Origin: Promethearchaeia archaeon
GTDB taxonomy: Archaea > Asgardarchaeota > Lokiarchaeia > Sigyniarchaeales > SOKP01
NCBI GenBank assembly: GCA_029856375.1
Contig: JAHQWX010000045.1
Coordinates: forward strand, 1 to 9,411
Length of the DNA: 9,411 bases
Direction: 5' to 3'
Shown: one piece after another, positions 1 through 5,568 of the stretch
Position numbering within the stretch: position 1 is the stretch's first letter
How the letters are laid out: every line of letters begins with the position of its first letter
Position numbers and translations under genes: made by a program
The notes under the pieces: model-generated
What the model saw: the letters and a program-made list of their open reading frames with translations, nothing else
What the model was told of the DNA's origin: nothing
Database searches by the model: none

Positions 1-2
1 GA

Positions 3-68
3 GGTGCCCTCCGCAACCCAGAATCGTTGGATTTCTACATGGAAATGAAAGATAAGCTTCAATCCTAA
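3..68 (+). CDS. 3' end of an unidentified gene running in from the left edge
   Basis: Frame 3 stays open from the first base and ends in TAA at 66-68, giving 21 residues that finish ...FYMEMKDKLQS. I chose this frame because the other two forward frames stop earlier or give unlikely residue mixes, and because it is richer in G and C than the flanking spacer, as coding DNA is here. A T-rich tract begins two bases after the stop, as expected at the end of a transcription unit. Too little of the protein is visible to name a family. Confidence 0.55.
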   Translation, partial: GALRNPESLDFYMEMKDKLQS

Positions 69-69
69 A

Positions 70-85
70 TTTTTTAATTTTTTTT
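70..85 (+). terminator. T-rich archaeal-type terminator
   Basis: A run of six T's and a run of eight T's, separated by two A's, sit directly after the stop of the left-edge gene. Archaeal RNA polymerase terminates at such U-tracts without needing a hairpin, and no convincing stem precedes this one. It would end the transcript entering from the left. Confidence 0.5.
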
Positions 86-135
86 ATATTGCTTTACTAA
101 ATTTTCAATATTTATTTTCTTATGTAATAAAATGA

Positions 136-141
136 GAGGTG
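136..141 (+). promoter_or_regulatory. Strong Shine-Dalgarno site GAGGTG
   Basis: GAGGTG lies seven bases before the ATG at 149. It is one of the clearest ribosome binding sites in the window and fixes the start of the membrane protein downstream. It also shows that this genome uses SD-led initiation as well as start codons with no SD. Confidence 0.7.
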
Positions 142-148
142 TAAGATA

Positions 149-592
149 ATGGATCAATTTGATTGGATTTTTATAATTTCGAGCTTAGTTTTTTTCTCGT
201 CTATAATTTGTGTATTTATATTAACAGTCAATGACAAGGAAGATAAAGTAAGAGTATTTGGAATTATCCTTTTTGTTATGGTTTTTCCTCTAACCTTAGT
301 GCTGATTAATTATATCATTGTGGGAAGAGACGTGAGATTTATAGTCTTTCTAAGTTTAATCCTTATTTATCTAGTGTTAGAATTTTTGCTTGACCAGGTT
401 TTCAAGATTGATTTTCGTTCGAAACCAAGCCAACATGTTCCTTATATCCTTATCGAATGGGCAGCTTGCTTTTCATTTCTATTTGGGGCCCTCAGACTCG
501 ATTATACCTGGGGATGGATTGTATCTTTCTTCTTCTTTGCGTTTATAGCCGCCTTGATATACAACATAATTAAACGCAAAAGAAAGGAATAA
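149..592 (+). CDS. Five-helix membrane protein of unknown function
   Basis: This 147-residue protein is almost entirely hydrophobic. Likely membrane helices lie near residues 6-27, 36-58, 62-84, 98-116 and 121-141, and it ends in a basic cytoplasmic tail (KRKRKE). Charged residues are confined to short loops, such as NDKEDK at about 28-33 and DFRSKPSQH at about 88-96. No enzyme motif or cysteine pair is visible and I do not recognise the family. The ATG is supported by the GAGGTG site seven bases upstream. It ends 19 bp from the convergent tmk gene, so there is little room for separate terminators. It appears to be monocistronic. Confidence 0.8.
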   Translation: MDQFDWIFIISSLVFFSSIICVFILTVNDKEDKVRVFGIILFVMVFPLTLVLINYIIVGRDVRFIVFLSLILIYLVLEFLLDQVFKIDFRSKPSQHVPYILIEWAACFSFLFGALRLDYTWGWIVSFFFFAFIAALIYNIIKRKRKE

Positions 593-611
593 AATTGCTT
601 TCATAACATTT

Positions 612-1217
612 TCAGATTTTTTTTACATAATTTTGTATTTCTTCTTGAACCCGGTCTATCTTTTCCTCAGAATTAATGACAATATAATTCTTTTTTTTCG
701 CTCTATTTAGAAATTTCTTTCTTACTCTTTTCAAAAATTCAATAGTTTCGAATTTCTCTGAATTTTCTCCGGTTGTTTCTAAATGCGCGCGTTTTCGTTC
801 TAAAGAAATTTCGGGAGGTAAATCCAAAATAATAGTAATATCTGGATAGCCTACAAATTTGTTGATATCTTCGATCCAGTCGACAGAGACATCATTAGAT
901 TGACTCGATTGATACACTATGGATGATTCGAGATATCTATCTGAAATTACTATGAAGCTCTCATCTAACTTCTTTTTTATCTCCATTTTATAATGTAAAG
1001 TCCTATCTGCAGCAAATAATAACGCATCTGTCTCGGGCGGGATTGTATCGTCCAAAAGCGCTTCTTTTAATAATTTTCCGATCATGCTTGACGATGGTTC
1101 TCTCGTTAAATGTACCTTAAAACCTTTTTTCTTAAGAAATTCTCCCAAGAGCTTAGTATGAGTAGTGGTTCCCGAACCATCTATTCCTTCTAAAACGATA
1201 AAGAAAGCTTTCTGCAT
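612..1217 (-). CDS. tmk: Thymidylate kinase (dTMP kinase)
   Basis: It phosphorylates dTMP to dTDP with ATP in the cytoplasm, a required step towards dTTP. At 201 residues it has the usual family length. The P-loop is GIDGSGTTT (residues 11-19), the substrate-binding TREP is at 38-41, the DRY motif at 93-95 (SDRYLESS), and the basic LID segment ERKRAH at about 140-145. The P-loop position normally held by lysine (GxxGxGK[S/T]) is Thr17; the DNA reads ACC, so this is not a translation slip. The remaining family motifs are intact, so I still call it a kinase. The ATG follows an AT-rich leader with no clear SD. The gene is divergent from the membrane protein at 1264 across 46 bp and convergent with the one ending at 592. 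Confidence 0.93.
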   Translation of the reverse strand: MQKAFFIVLEGIDGSGTTTHTKLLGEFLKKKGFKVHLTREPSSSMIGKLLKEALLDDTIPPETDALLFAADRTLHYKMEIKKKLDESFIVISDRYLESSIVYQSSQSNDVSVDWIEDINKFVGYPDITIILDLPPEISLERKRAHLETTGENSEKFETIEFLKRVRKKFLNRAKKKNYIVINSEEKIDRVQEEIQNYVKKI

Positions 1218-1263
1218 GATTATATAAAAGATAAAAAGGATTGTAATTAAATTTATTTAATTC
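1218..1263. promoter_or_regulatory. 46-bp divergent promoter region between tmk and a membrane gene
   Basis: This short AT-only spacer must drive both tmk (-) and the gene at 1264 (+). It holds TATA-like stretches (TATATAAA at 1221-1228, ATAAAAAGG at 1231-1239) and a near-perfect palindrome at 1245-1262, AATTAAATTTATTTAATT. Neither gene has a clear SD site, so short-leader or leaderless transcripts are likely. Which box serves which gene cannot be decided from sequence. Confidence 0.45.
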
Positions 1264-2175
1264 ATGAAGAGATATTTAATTTTTATAGTTTCAGTTTTTC
1301 TAATTTCCGCGGCTTTAATTGTTGGATATGGATATTGGGCGTATTACCTAACACCTATAGGAAGAGAACTTTATAGACCTTTATTTCTGATAATAAATAG
1401 CGTTATTTTTTTATTCTTAATTTTTATTCTACGGTTTAAGAATTATTTCTATTTATTTTTGATTTTTTTAATCATAGGTCTTGCCGCATGGCTTTATAAC
1501 TATGTTATTGCCTTTTTCATAACGGATTTAATCAAATTGAGTCATTTCCAGTGGGGATTAATAATATCTATATCAATTTGTTGCATCGCTCCTTTTATTT
1601 CGGTATTATGTTGTTTTTTTATTCAGAAGTACGAATCAAAATTCATGAACAATGTAATAAAAGGAAAATTGCACTTACACGAAGGTTTTGCGGGGATTAT
1701 GTTAATTTGTATTGCGGTGGGATTGTATTTTATAAGAGTTCTTTTAAGTCCTTATGAATGGAAAATTAGCGGACTCCATATTCTTGCCACAATAGTCTTT
1801 TCGTTTATAACATTACTTCCGTTCTTTGGTGGATTCTTAGTGGGGAGAGATTGGGACGATGTAAAAAAATTTAAATTTTTAACAAAAGCATCTAATTCTA
1901 ATAATGCTAACGAAAAATTACAAAACCCAGAGACGAATAACGATTTCTACGCTGAGAAATCTAAAAATACTCACCTTTCAGGGGTGATCATTTCTACATA
2001 TGCGATTATGATCGTAGTGTTCTCAACTGATTTCCTTCCTTACTCGGTATTTTATATTCCCGCTGAAACATTAAGAATAATAGGTTGGTTCTTTTTTACA
2101 ATTGGTGCAATCGTAATAGGTTACGATTGGATTAGATTAAAAAAAAAATTTGATATAAAACCATATATTAAATAA
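1264..2175 (+). CDS. Eight-helix membrane protein with a repeated G-x-D-W motif
   Basis: This 303-residue protein has likely helices near residues 5-27, 38-57, 61-87, 97-121, 141-161, 169-194, 238-255 and 267-289. A polar linker rich in Asn, Glu and Lys (about 205-236) separates the last helix pair. The two C-terminal helix pairs look like repeats: each starts near a His and ends with Gly, a small loop, an Asp-Trp pair and a basic stretch (GRDWDDVKKF at 194-203, GYDWIRLKKKF at 286-296). I do not recognise the family. An in-frame stop at 1258-1260 leaves ATG 1264 as the only upstream start. There is no SD, so initiation is probably leaderless. A zinc-ribbon gene follows after 48 bp on the same strand. 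Confidence 0.8.
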   Translation: MKRYLIFIVSVFLISAALIVGYGYWAYYLTPIGRELYRPLFLIINSVIFLFLIFILRFKNYFYLFLIFLIIGLAAWLYNYVIAFFITDLIKLSHFQWGLIISISICCIAPFISVLCCFFIQKYESKFMNNVIKGKLHLHEGFAGIMLICIAVGLYFIRVLLSPYEWKISGLHILATIVFSFITLLPFFGGFLVGRDWDDVKKFKFLTKASNSNNANEKLQNPETNNDFYAEKSKNTHLSGVIISTYAIMIVVFSTDFLPYSVFYIPAETLRIIGWFFFTIGAIVIGYDWIRLKKKFDIKPYIK

Positions 2176-2223
2176 CTTGATTTTTGATAATACAATTAAG
2201 TAATTTAAAAAAAGGAATACAAT

Positions 2224-2691
2224 ATGAAAAATCTAAACGAGTTAAATTACTGCCCGCACTGTCAAAAATATGTCGAGAGAATAAGAAAGCCTTTTGAAGA
2301 CAATATTGTTATAATATGGACCATCGTGTTGATTGTTACACTTGGACTAGCGAGTCCCATTTTAATTTATCTGTATTTCAGAAGAAAAAAACAGCATTGT
2401 AAAGAATGCAAAAACATTGTTATAATCATTCCTCCGGGTTCAGATTTAACTGAAGTTGCGCAATTGCCTAAAGAAATGTATTCCGTCCCTACCGAAAATC
2501 CAAATAACGAAACTGAAACTCTCAAAGTAGAAATTCCAATAACATCGAAGGCGGAAAAAACCGCACCACCTAAAGACGCAGTTGTTTTTTACAGAAAGAT
2601 TCAATTTTGCCCTTTTTGTGGAGAGAAATTAGGGGAAGAAGGAGTAGAATTCTGTCCTGGGTGTGGAGCAGACCTAAACGAGGGAGATTAA
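2224..2691 (+). CDS. Membrane-anchored zinc-ribbon protein, LITAF-like N-terminus
   Basis: This 155-residue protein has three parts. The N-terminal part has Cys10-x2-Cys13, one long hydrophobic helix (about 27-52), a basic patch (RRKKQ) and Cys59-x2-Cys62. This is a zinc ribbon split by a membrane segment, as in LITAF-like domains. A polar linker of about 60 residues rich in Glu, Thr, Pro and Lys follows. The C-terminus is a classic zinc ribbon, Cys129-x2-Cys132 and Cys144-x2-Cys147 (CPFCGEKL, FCPGCGADL). Both metal sites probably lie on the same face of the membrane. The ATG has an AAGGA site seven bases upstream (2212-2216). The next gene encodes a shorter protein with the same architecture. 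The ligand or partner is unknown. Confidence 0.85.
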   Translation: MKNLNELNYCPHCQKYVERIRKPFEDNIVIIWTIVLIVTLGLASPILIYLYFRRKKQHCKECKNIVIIIPPGSDLTEVAQLPKEMYSVPTENPNNETETLKVEIPITSKAEKTAPPKDAVVFYRKIQFCPFCGEKLGEEGVEFCPGCGADLNEGD

Positions 2692-2765
2692 ATTTGGACT
2701 CAAGTACTCTTAAATACCTACATGCATATTTTTAATGTAATTATAAATCAATAATTTTTAAATTA

Positions 2766-2769
2766 GAGG
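2766..2769 (+). promoter_or_regulatory. SD site GAGG that points to the ATT start
   Basis: GAGG (within GAGAGGG-type context AGAGGGA) sits eight bases before ATT 2778. The SD at 136 has nine bases between its GAGG and its ATG, so the geometry is similar. No purine-rich site precedes ATG 2823. This is the main positional reason for moving the start upstream. Confidence 0.5.
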
Positions 2770-2777
2770 GATTAAAA

Positions 2778-3176
2778 ATTCCACATGGATATTGTGAGTA
2801 TTGTAAGCAAAATGTATTACTTATGAGAGAGGACATAGACTGGATGTTAGCAATAATACTATTATGCTTTACATGCGGTATTGGGACATTCATCTACCTT
2901 ATAATATACTATAGTAAACCCGAGGATCGATGTGTACATTGCAACTCCATAGTTGCTGCACAAGTACCGGGATATCAACTTGAGCCCGATCAAGTGGTAA
3001 TTCCTCAGCAAGTGCAGTCTCAATCCTCTCAAGTTGAACAAAGTCGCGCGCAAGCTTCTCAAATTCAAACAACCGAGCCTACAAGTTCGGAAGGAAAACA
3101 ATTCTGCCCATACTGCGGCGAGAAAATTGCTGGAAACGCCAGATTTTGCCCAGGCTGTGGCGCAAAATTAAGTTAA
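2778..3176 (+). CDS. Second zinc-ribbon membrane protein, probable ATT start
   Basis: The first ATG of this frame, at 2823, gives 117 residues with no SD and only half of an N-terminal zinc site. The frame is open upstream and encodes PHGYCEYCKQNVLL just before that Met, supplying the missing CxxC. An ATT codon at 2778 lies eight bases after GAGG (2766-2769), so I start there, giving 132 residues. The order is then Cys6-x2-Cys9, helix (about 23-45), Cys52-x2-Cys55, a Gln/Ser-rich linker (about 60-105), and Cys110-x2-Cys113 with Cys124-x2-Cys127. This matches the 155-residue neighbour in design, including a similar gap between the first two CxxC pairs (42 versus 45 residues). The molecular role is unknown. 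The reading frame is secure; the start is an inference. Confidence 0.75.
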   Translation: MPHGYCEYCKQNVLLMREDIDWMLAIILLCFTCGIGTFIYLIIYYSKPEDRCVHCNSIVAAQVPGYQLEPDQVVIPQQVQSQSSQVEQSRAQASQIQTTEPTSSEGKQFCPYCGEKIAGNARFCPGCGAKLS

Positions 3177-3178
3177 AC

Positions 3179-3197
3179 TTTTTTTTCTGCTTTTTTT
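3179..3197 (+). terminator. Double T-run terminator after the zinc-ribbon genes
   Basis: Eight T's (3179-3186), CTGC, then seven T's (3191-3197) begin just after the stop at 3176. There is no hairpin. This is typical of archaeal U-tract termination and separates the zinc-ribbon genes from the aminotransferase. Confidence 0.55.
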
Positions 3198-3246
3198 AAT
3201 TCGATAACATTTTATAAAAGTAAGTAAGATCTAACTTTATAGTCCA

Positions 3247-3254
3247 TTTAAATA
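3247..3254 (+). promoter_or_regulatory. TATA-like box before the GTG-started aminotransferase
   Basis: TTTAAATA lies 18-25 bases upstream of GTG 3272, and no SD site is present. This is consistent with a leaderless or near-leaderless transcript starting at the GTG, though the box is slightly closer than the usual 26-27 base centre. Confidence 0.4.
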
Positions 3255-3271
3255 CATTTTTGTGAATAAAT

Positions 3272-4420
3272 GTGAAAGAGTTATCTCAACGAGTAAGTCA
3301 AGCACCTAAATCTCAAATTCGAGAATTGTTTAGCCTCGCAGCTGGGAGGTCAGATGTAATAAGTTTGGGGATTGGTCAGCCAGATTTTAAAACTCCCGAA
3401 CCAATTATTAAAGCCATCACGAAAGCATTAGAAGACGGAATAACTATGTACGCTCCCACTCGTGGGAATTCTGAGTTATTAGAACTGATTGCAAAAAAGA
3501 TTAGGGAACAGAACAAAATTGATGTTGGAGTAGAAAATGTGATTGTTTCGAATGGCGGCAGCCAAGCGATAACTTTTGCGTTCGCGTCTTTATTTAATCA
3601 AGGAGACGAATTGATTTTGTGTTCGCCAAATTTTATATCGTATTTCTACTGCGGAGCTTTTTTTGGGTTGAAGGTCGTTGAATCGAAACGAAACGACGAT
3701 TTTAGTCCAAATCTCGACGACATTAAAAGCAAAATTACAAACAAGACAAAAGCAATTTTAATTAACTCTCCAAATAATCCAACTGGGTACGCATTTACAA
3801 GAAAAGAAATCGAAGAAGTGGTAGATATGGTTATTGAAAACGACCTTTATTTAATTAGCGACGAAGTCTACGAAAATTATTTGTACGATGGAACAGTTCA
3901 CATAAGTCCGGGCTCGTTAAACGGAATGCAAGAAAGGACTATAACTTTGAATGCAATGTCTAAATTATTTTCCGCAACGGGTATTCGTTTAGGTTATGTC
4001 GCCGCTCCAGCGCACATTATCGATCTAATGGAAAAATATCAGCAATATACTATTGCCGGTACGAATCACGCTGCTCAATTTGGATTTATCGAGGCCCTTA
4101 AAATGGATAAAGGCTTTTTTAAACCAATTCTAAAGGAATTTAATTCAAGAAGGCTACTCTGCTATAAGAGATTAAGCGAAATTGGTTTCGATGTCGTGAA
4201 ACCTAAAGGTGCGTTTTACATAATGCCCGGAATCTCAAAATTTGGAAGCGATTCGATGAAATTTTCGAAGAAAGTCATGCAAGAAAAAGCAGTTGCTATA
4301 GTTCCAGGAGCAATATTTGGTAGCTACGCCGCAGATAGGCTGAGAATGTCTTACGCTACATCTATGAATAACTTAGAAACTGCAATGGATAGAATAGAAG
4401 ATTTCGTAAAATCGCTATAA
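3272..4420 (+). CDS. PLP-dependent class I aminotransferase (AspB-like)
   Basis: This 382-residue fold-type I aminotransferase moves an amino group between an amino acid and a 2-oxoacid. It has GIGQPDF (33-39), the PLP-contacting NSPNNPTG (165-172, Asn169), SDEVYENYLYD (196-206, Asp197 and Tyr200), the Schiff-base Lys231 in NAMSKLFSATGIRLGY, and the carboxylate-binding Arg358 in RMSYATS. All key residues are present and the length is typical. Aspartate, aromatic or broad specificity cannot be told apart by eye, so I give no gene symbol. GTG 3272 is the start because the frame meets TGA at 3263-3265 and only AAT and ATA lie between. It has its own promoter region and stands alone. Confidence 0.92.
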   Translation: MKELSQRVSQAPKSQIRELFSLAAGRSDVISLGIGQPDFKTPEPIIKAITKALEDGITMYAPTRGNSELLELIAKKIREQNKIDVGVENVIVSNGGSQAITFAFASLFNQGDELILCSPNFISYFYCGAFFGLKVVESKRNDDFSPNLDDIKSKITNKTKAILINSPNNPTGYAFTRKEIEEVVDMVIENDLYLISDEVYENYLYDGTVHISPGSLNGMQERTITLNAMSKLFSATGIRLGYVAAPAHIIDLMEKYQQYTIAGTNHAAQFGFIEALKMDKGFFKPILKEFNSRRLLCYKRLSEIGFDVVKPKGAFYIMPGISKFGSDSMKFSKKVMQEKAVAIVPGAIFGSYAADRLRMSYATSMNNLETAMDRIEDFVKSL

Positions 4421-4512
4421 ACAACTGATTACATTCGACCTATGTGTCGTGGAAAAAAATAATATCGAGAAAAAGTCTAAAAATAACCTACTTTTAATCT
4501 ACTTATCTAACA

Positions 4513-4520
4513 TTTAATTA
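4513..4520 (+). promoter_or_regulatory. TATA-like box before the DUF6125-like gene
   Basis: TTTAATTA lies 15-22 bases before ATG 4535, with no good SD site between. This is similar in placement to the box at 3247 and suggests a leaderless transcript. Confidence 0.3.
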
Positions 4521-4534
4521 TTAGAGCTGATATC

Positions 4535-5050
4535 ATGAAGGAAGATTTAGAGAAATTATCCAAAGAAGAATTGATAGAATACATCGAAGATATATCTAAG
4601 AACTGGCTCGCGCTCGACGGAACTTGGTTCCAGGCGGTTGAAAGCGATTTAGGAATAGAAAAAGCGATTGAGTACGATAAAAAGGCGTGGGAACAGTTTT
4701 CCGTGATCGAAGCGAAAAGAATTATGCAAAGGTTTAACATTCCAGAAGGTGGGGGGATACCTGCGCTGATTAAAGTGCTGAAATTTAGGATTTACGCGAA
4801 CATAAACAAACAAGAAATTGTTGAAGTGTCAGATAAGCGCTGCGTATTTAGAATGAATAATTGTAGAGTGCAATACGCAAGGAACCAAAAAGGTCTCCCG
4901 GATTTTCCTTGCAAGGATGTTGGTTTGATCGAATACATATTATTTGCAAAAACGATCGATCCTAGAATAAAAGCCAATTGCATTTGTTGTCCCCCCGATC
5001 CTCATCCTAAAGAGTATTATTGCGCGTGGGAGTTTGTTTTAAAGGAGTAA
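4535..5050 (+). CDS. DUF6125-like soluble cysteine-rich protein
   Basis: This is a 171-residue soluble protein. The N-terminal half is helical and acidic, with a WLALDGTWFQAVE stretch at about 24-36 and IEKAIEYDKKAWEQFSVIEAKRI at about 41-63. I associate this pattern with the uncharacterised DUF6125 family, from memory and not from a search. The C-terminal half has Cys103, Cys110, Cys126 and a CICCPPDPHP cluster (Cys149, 151, 152) followed by YYCAWEF (Cys163). This looks like a metal-binding or active-site region. Its layout loosely recalls the ATC-hydrolase family member at 8016-8759 (Cys-rich C-terminal half after a helical half), which may mean distant kinship. It stands alone with its own promoter; the reaction is unknown. 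Confidence 0.75.
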   Translation: MKEDLEKLSKEELIEYIEDISKNWLALDGTWFQAVESDLGIEKAIEYDKKAWEQFSVIEAKRIMQRFNIPEGGGIPALIKVLKFRIYANINKQEIVEVSDKRCVFRMNNCRVQYARNQKGLPDFPCKDVGLIEYILFAKTIDPRIKANCICCPPDPHPKEYYCAWEFVLKE

Positions 5051-5057
5051 AAATCTT

Positions 5058-5076
5058 AAATCCTTATTGGGGATTT
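5058..5076 (+). terminator. Weak hairpin after the DUF6125-like gene
   Basis: AAATCC (5058-5063) pairs with GGATTT (5071-5076) across a seven-base loop, eight bases after the stop. Only a short T-run follows, so this may be a terminator or a chance stem. Confidence 0.25.
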
Positions 5077-5101
5077 TCTACTTAACGAATTTTAGAGAAT
5101 G

Positions 5102-5124
5102 AAAAAAATATTAGTTTTTAAAAA
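5102..5124 (-). terminator. Candidate U-tract terminator for the cold-shock gene
   Basis: Read on the minus strand, a T5 run (5124-5120) is followed by a T7 run (5108-5102), 57-79 bases past the csp stop. It is distant from the stop and the region is AT-rich, so confidence is low. Confidence 0.25.
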
Positions 5125-5180
5125 TTATAAAAGTCTTGGTTATTACTTGAGGTTATCTAAAACAAGATTTGCTTTTTTTA

Positions 5181-5435
5181 TTAGAATCGTTTATGATAAC
5201 TATTTTGTCGCGGTGCTTTTTCAGTCACCTTAACATTTACAGCCTGCGGTCCCTTTTCTCCTTCTGTGATTTCAAATTCCACTTTATCTCCTTGATAAAG
5301 GGTTTTGTATCCAGAATCATCTATTGTGATGCTGCTGTAATGAACGAAAATATCCTTTTCTTCGGACTCTTCGTCGTAAGTAATAAAGCCATAGCCTTTT
5401 TTGCTATGAAACCATTTTACAACTCCATTTACCAT
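5181..5435 (-). CDS. Cold-shock domain protein (CspA family)
   Basis: This is a small single-stranded nucleic-acid-binding OB-fold protein, an RNA chaperone in the known family. It opens [11 protein letters not shown], has the RNP1 motif KGYGFI (13-18) and the RNP2 motif DIFVHYSS (28-35), and the usual hydrophobic strands after that. It is 84 residues rather than about 67-70: there is an acidic insert EESEEK before RNP2 and a basic tail ending NSYHKRF. An upstream in-frame ATG at 5471 would add 12 non-homologous residues. I prefer 5435 because homologues start at this point and a TATA-like box lies 19-28 bases before it, inside what would otherwise be coding. It is monocistronic and convergent with the DUF6125-like gene. 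Confidence 0.92.
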   Translation of the reverse strand: MVNGVVKWFHSKKGYGFITYDEESEEKDIFVHYSSITIDDSGYKTLYQGDKVEFEITEGEKGPQAVNVKVTEKAPRQNSYHKRF

Positions 5436-5453
5436 ACAAAATACCTTATTACA

Positions 5454-5463
5454 CTTTATATTT
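5454..5463 (-). promoter_or_regulatory. TATA-like box for the cold-shock gene
   Basis: On the minus strand this reads AAATATAAAG, 19-28 bases before ATG 5435. Its position inside the longer possible ORF argues for the shorter start. An AAGGT nearer the ATG could give weak SD help if a short leader exists. Confidence 0.45.
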
Positions 5464-5536
5464 ACATTCAAAAAATGAACAAGTTAATTTTTACTAGGTT
5501 TGGAATGTAATAAATTTAATGATTTTTTATTGTTTC

Positions 5537-5552
5537 AAAAATAAAAAAAAAA
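5537..5552 (-). terminator. U-tract terminator for ilvE
   Basis: On the minus strand ten consecutive T's (5552-5543), then A and five T's, begin 17 bases after the ilvE stop. This is a clear archaeal-style U-tract with no stem. Confidence 0.55.
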
Positions 5553-5568
5553 TAGTTTATTTTTAAGT

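Noticed and set aside
2823..2825. ATG 2823 as the start of the second zinc-ribbon gene
   Set aside because: It has no SD and cuts off a CxxC that the paired neighbour has in the same place. ATT 2778 with GAGG fits better, although this stays unproven.
2785..2826. Thirteen-codon ORF whose TGA overlaps ATG 2823, a possible leader peptide
   Set aside because: The overlapping frame encodes the conserved GYCEYC of the zinc-ribbon protein, which explains the sequence better.
4436..4449. CGAC/GTCG hairpin after the aminotransferase
   Set aside because: The stem is only four pairs and is followed by A's, not T's, on the plus strand, so it is probably chance.
5436..5471. Twelve-residue N-terminal extension of the cold-shock protein
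   Set aside because: The residues do not resemble the family start, and the segment contains the likely TATA box. The MVNGVVKWF start is typical.
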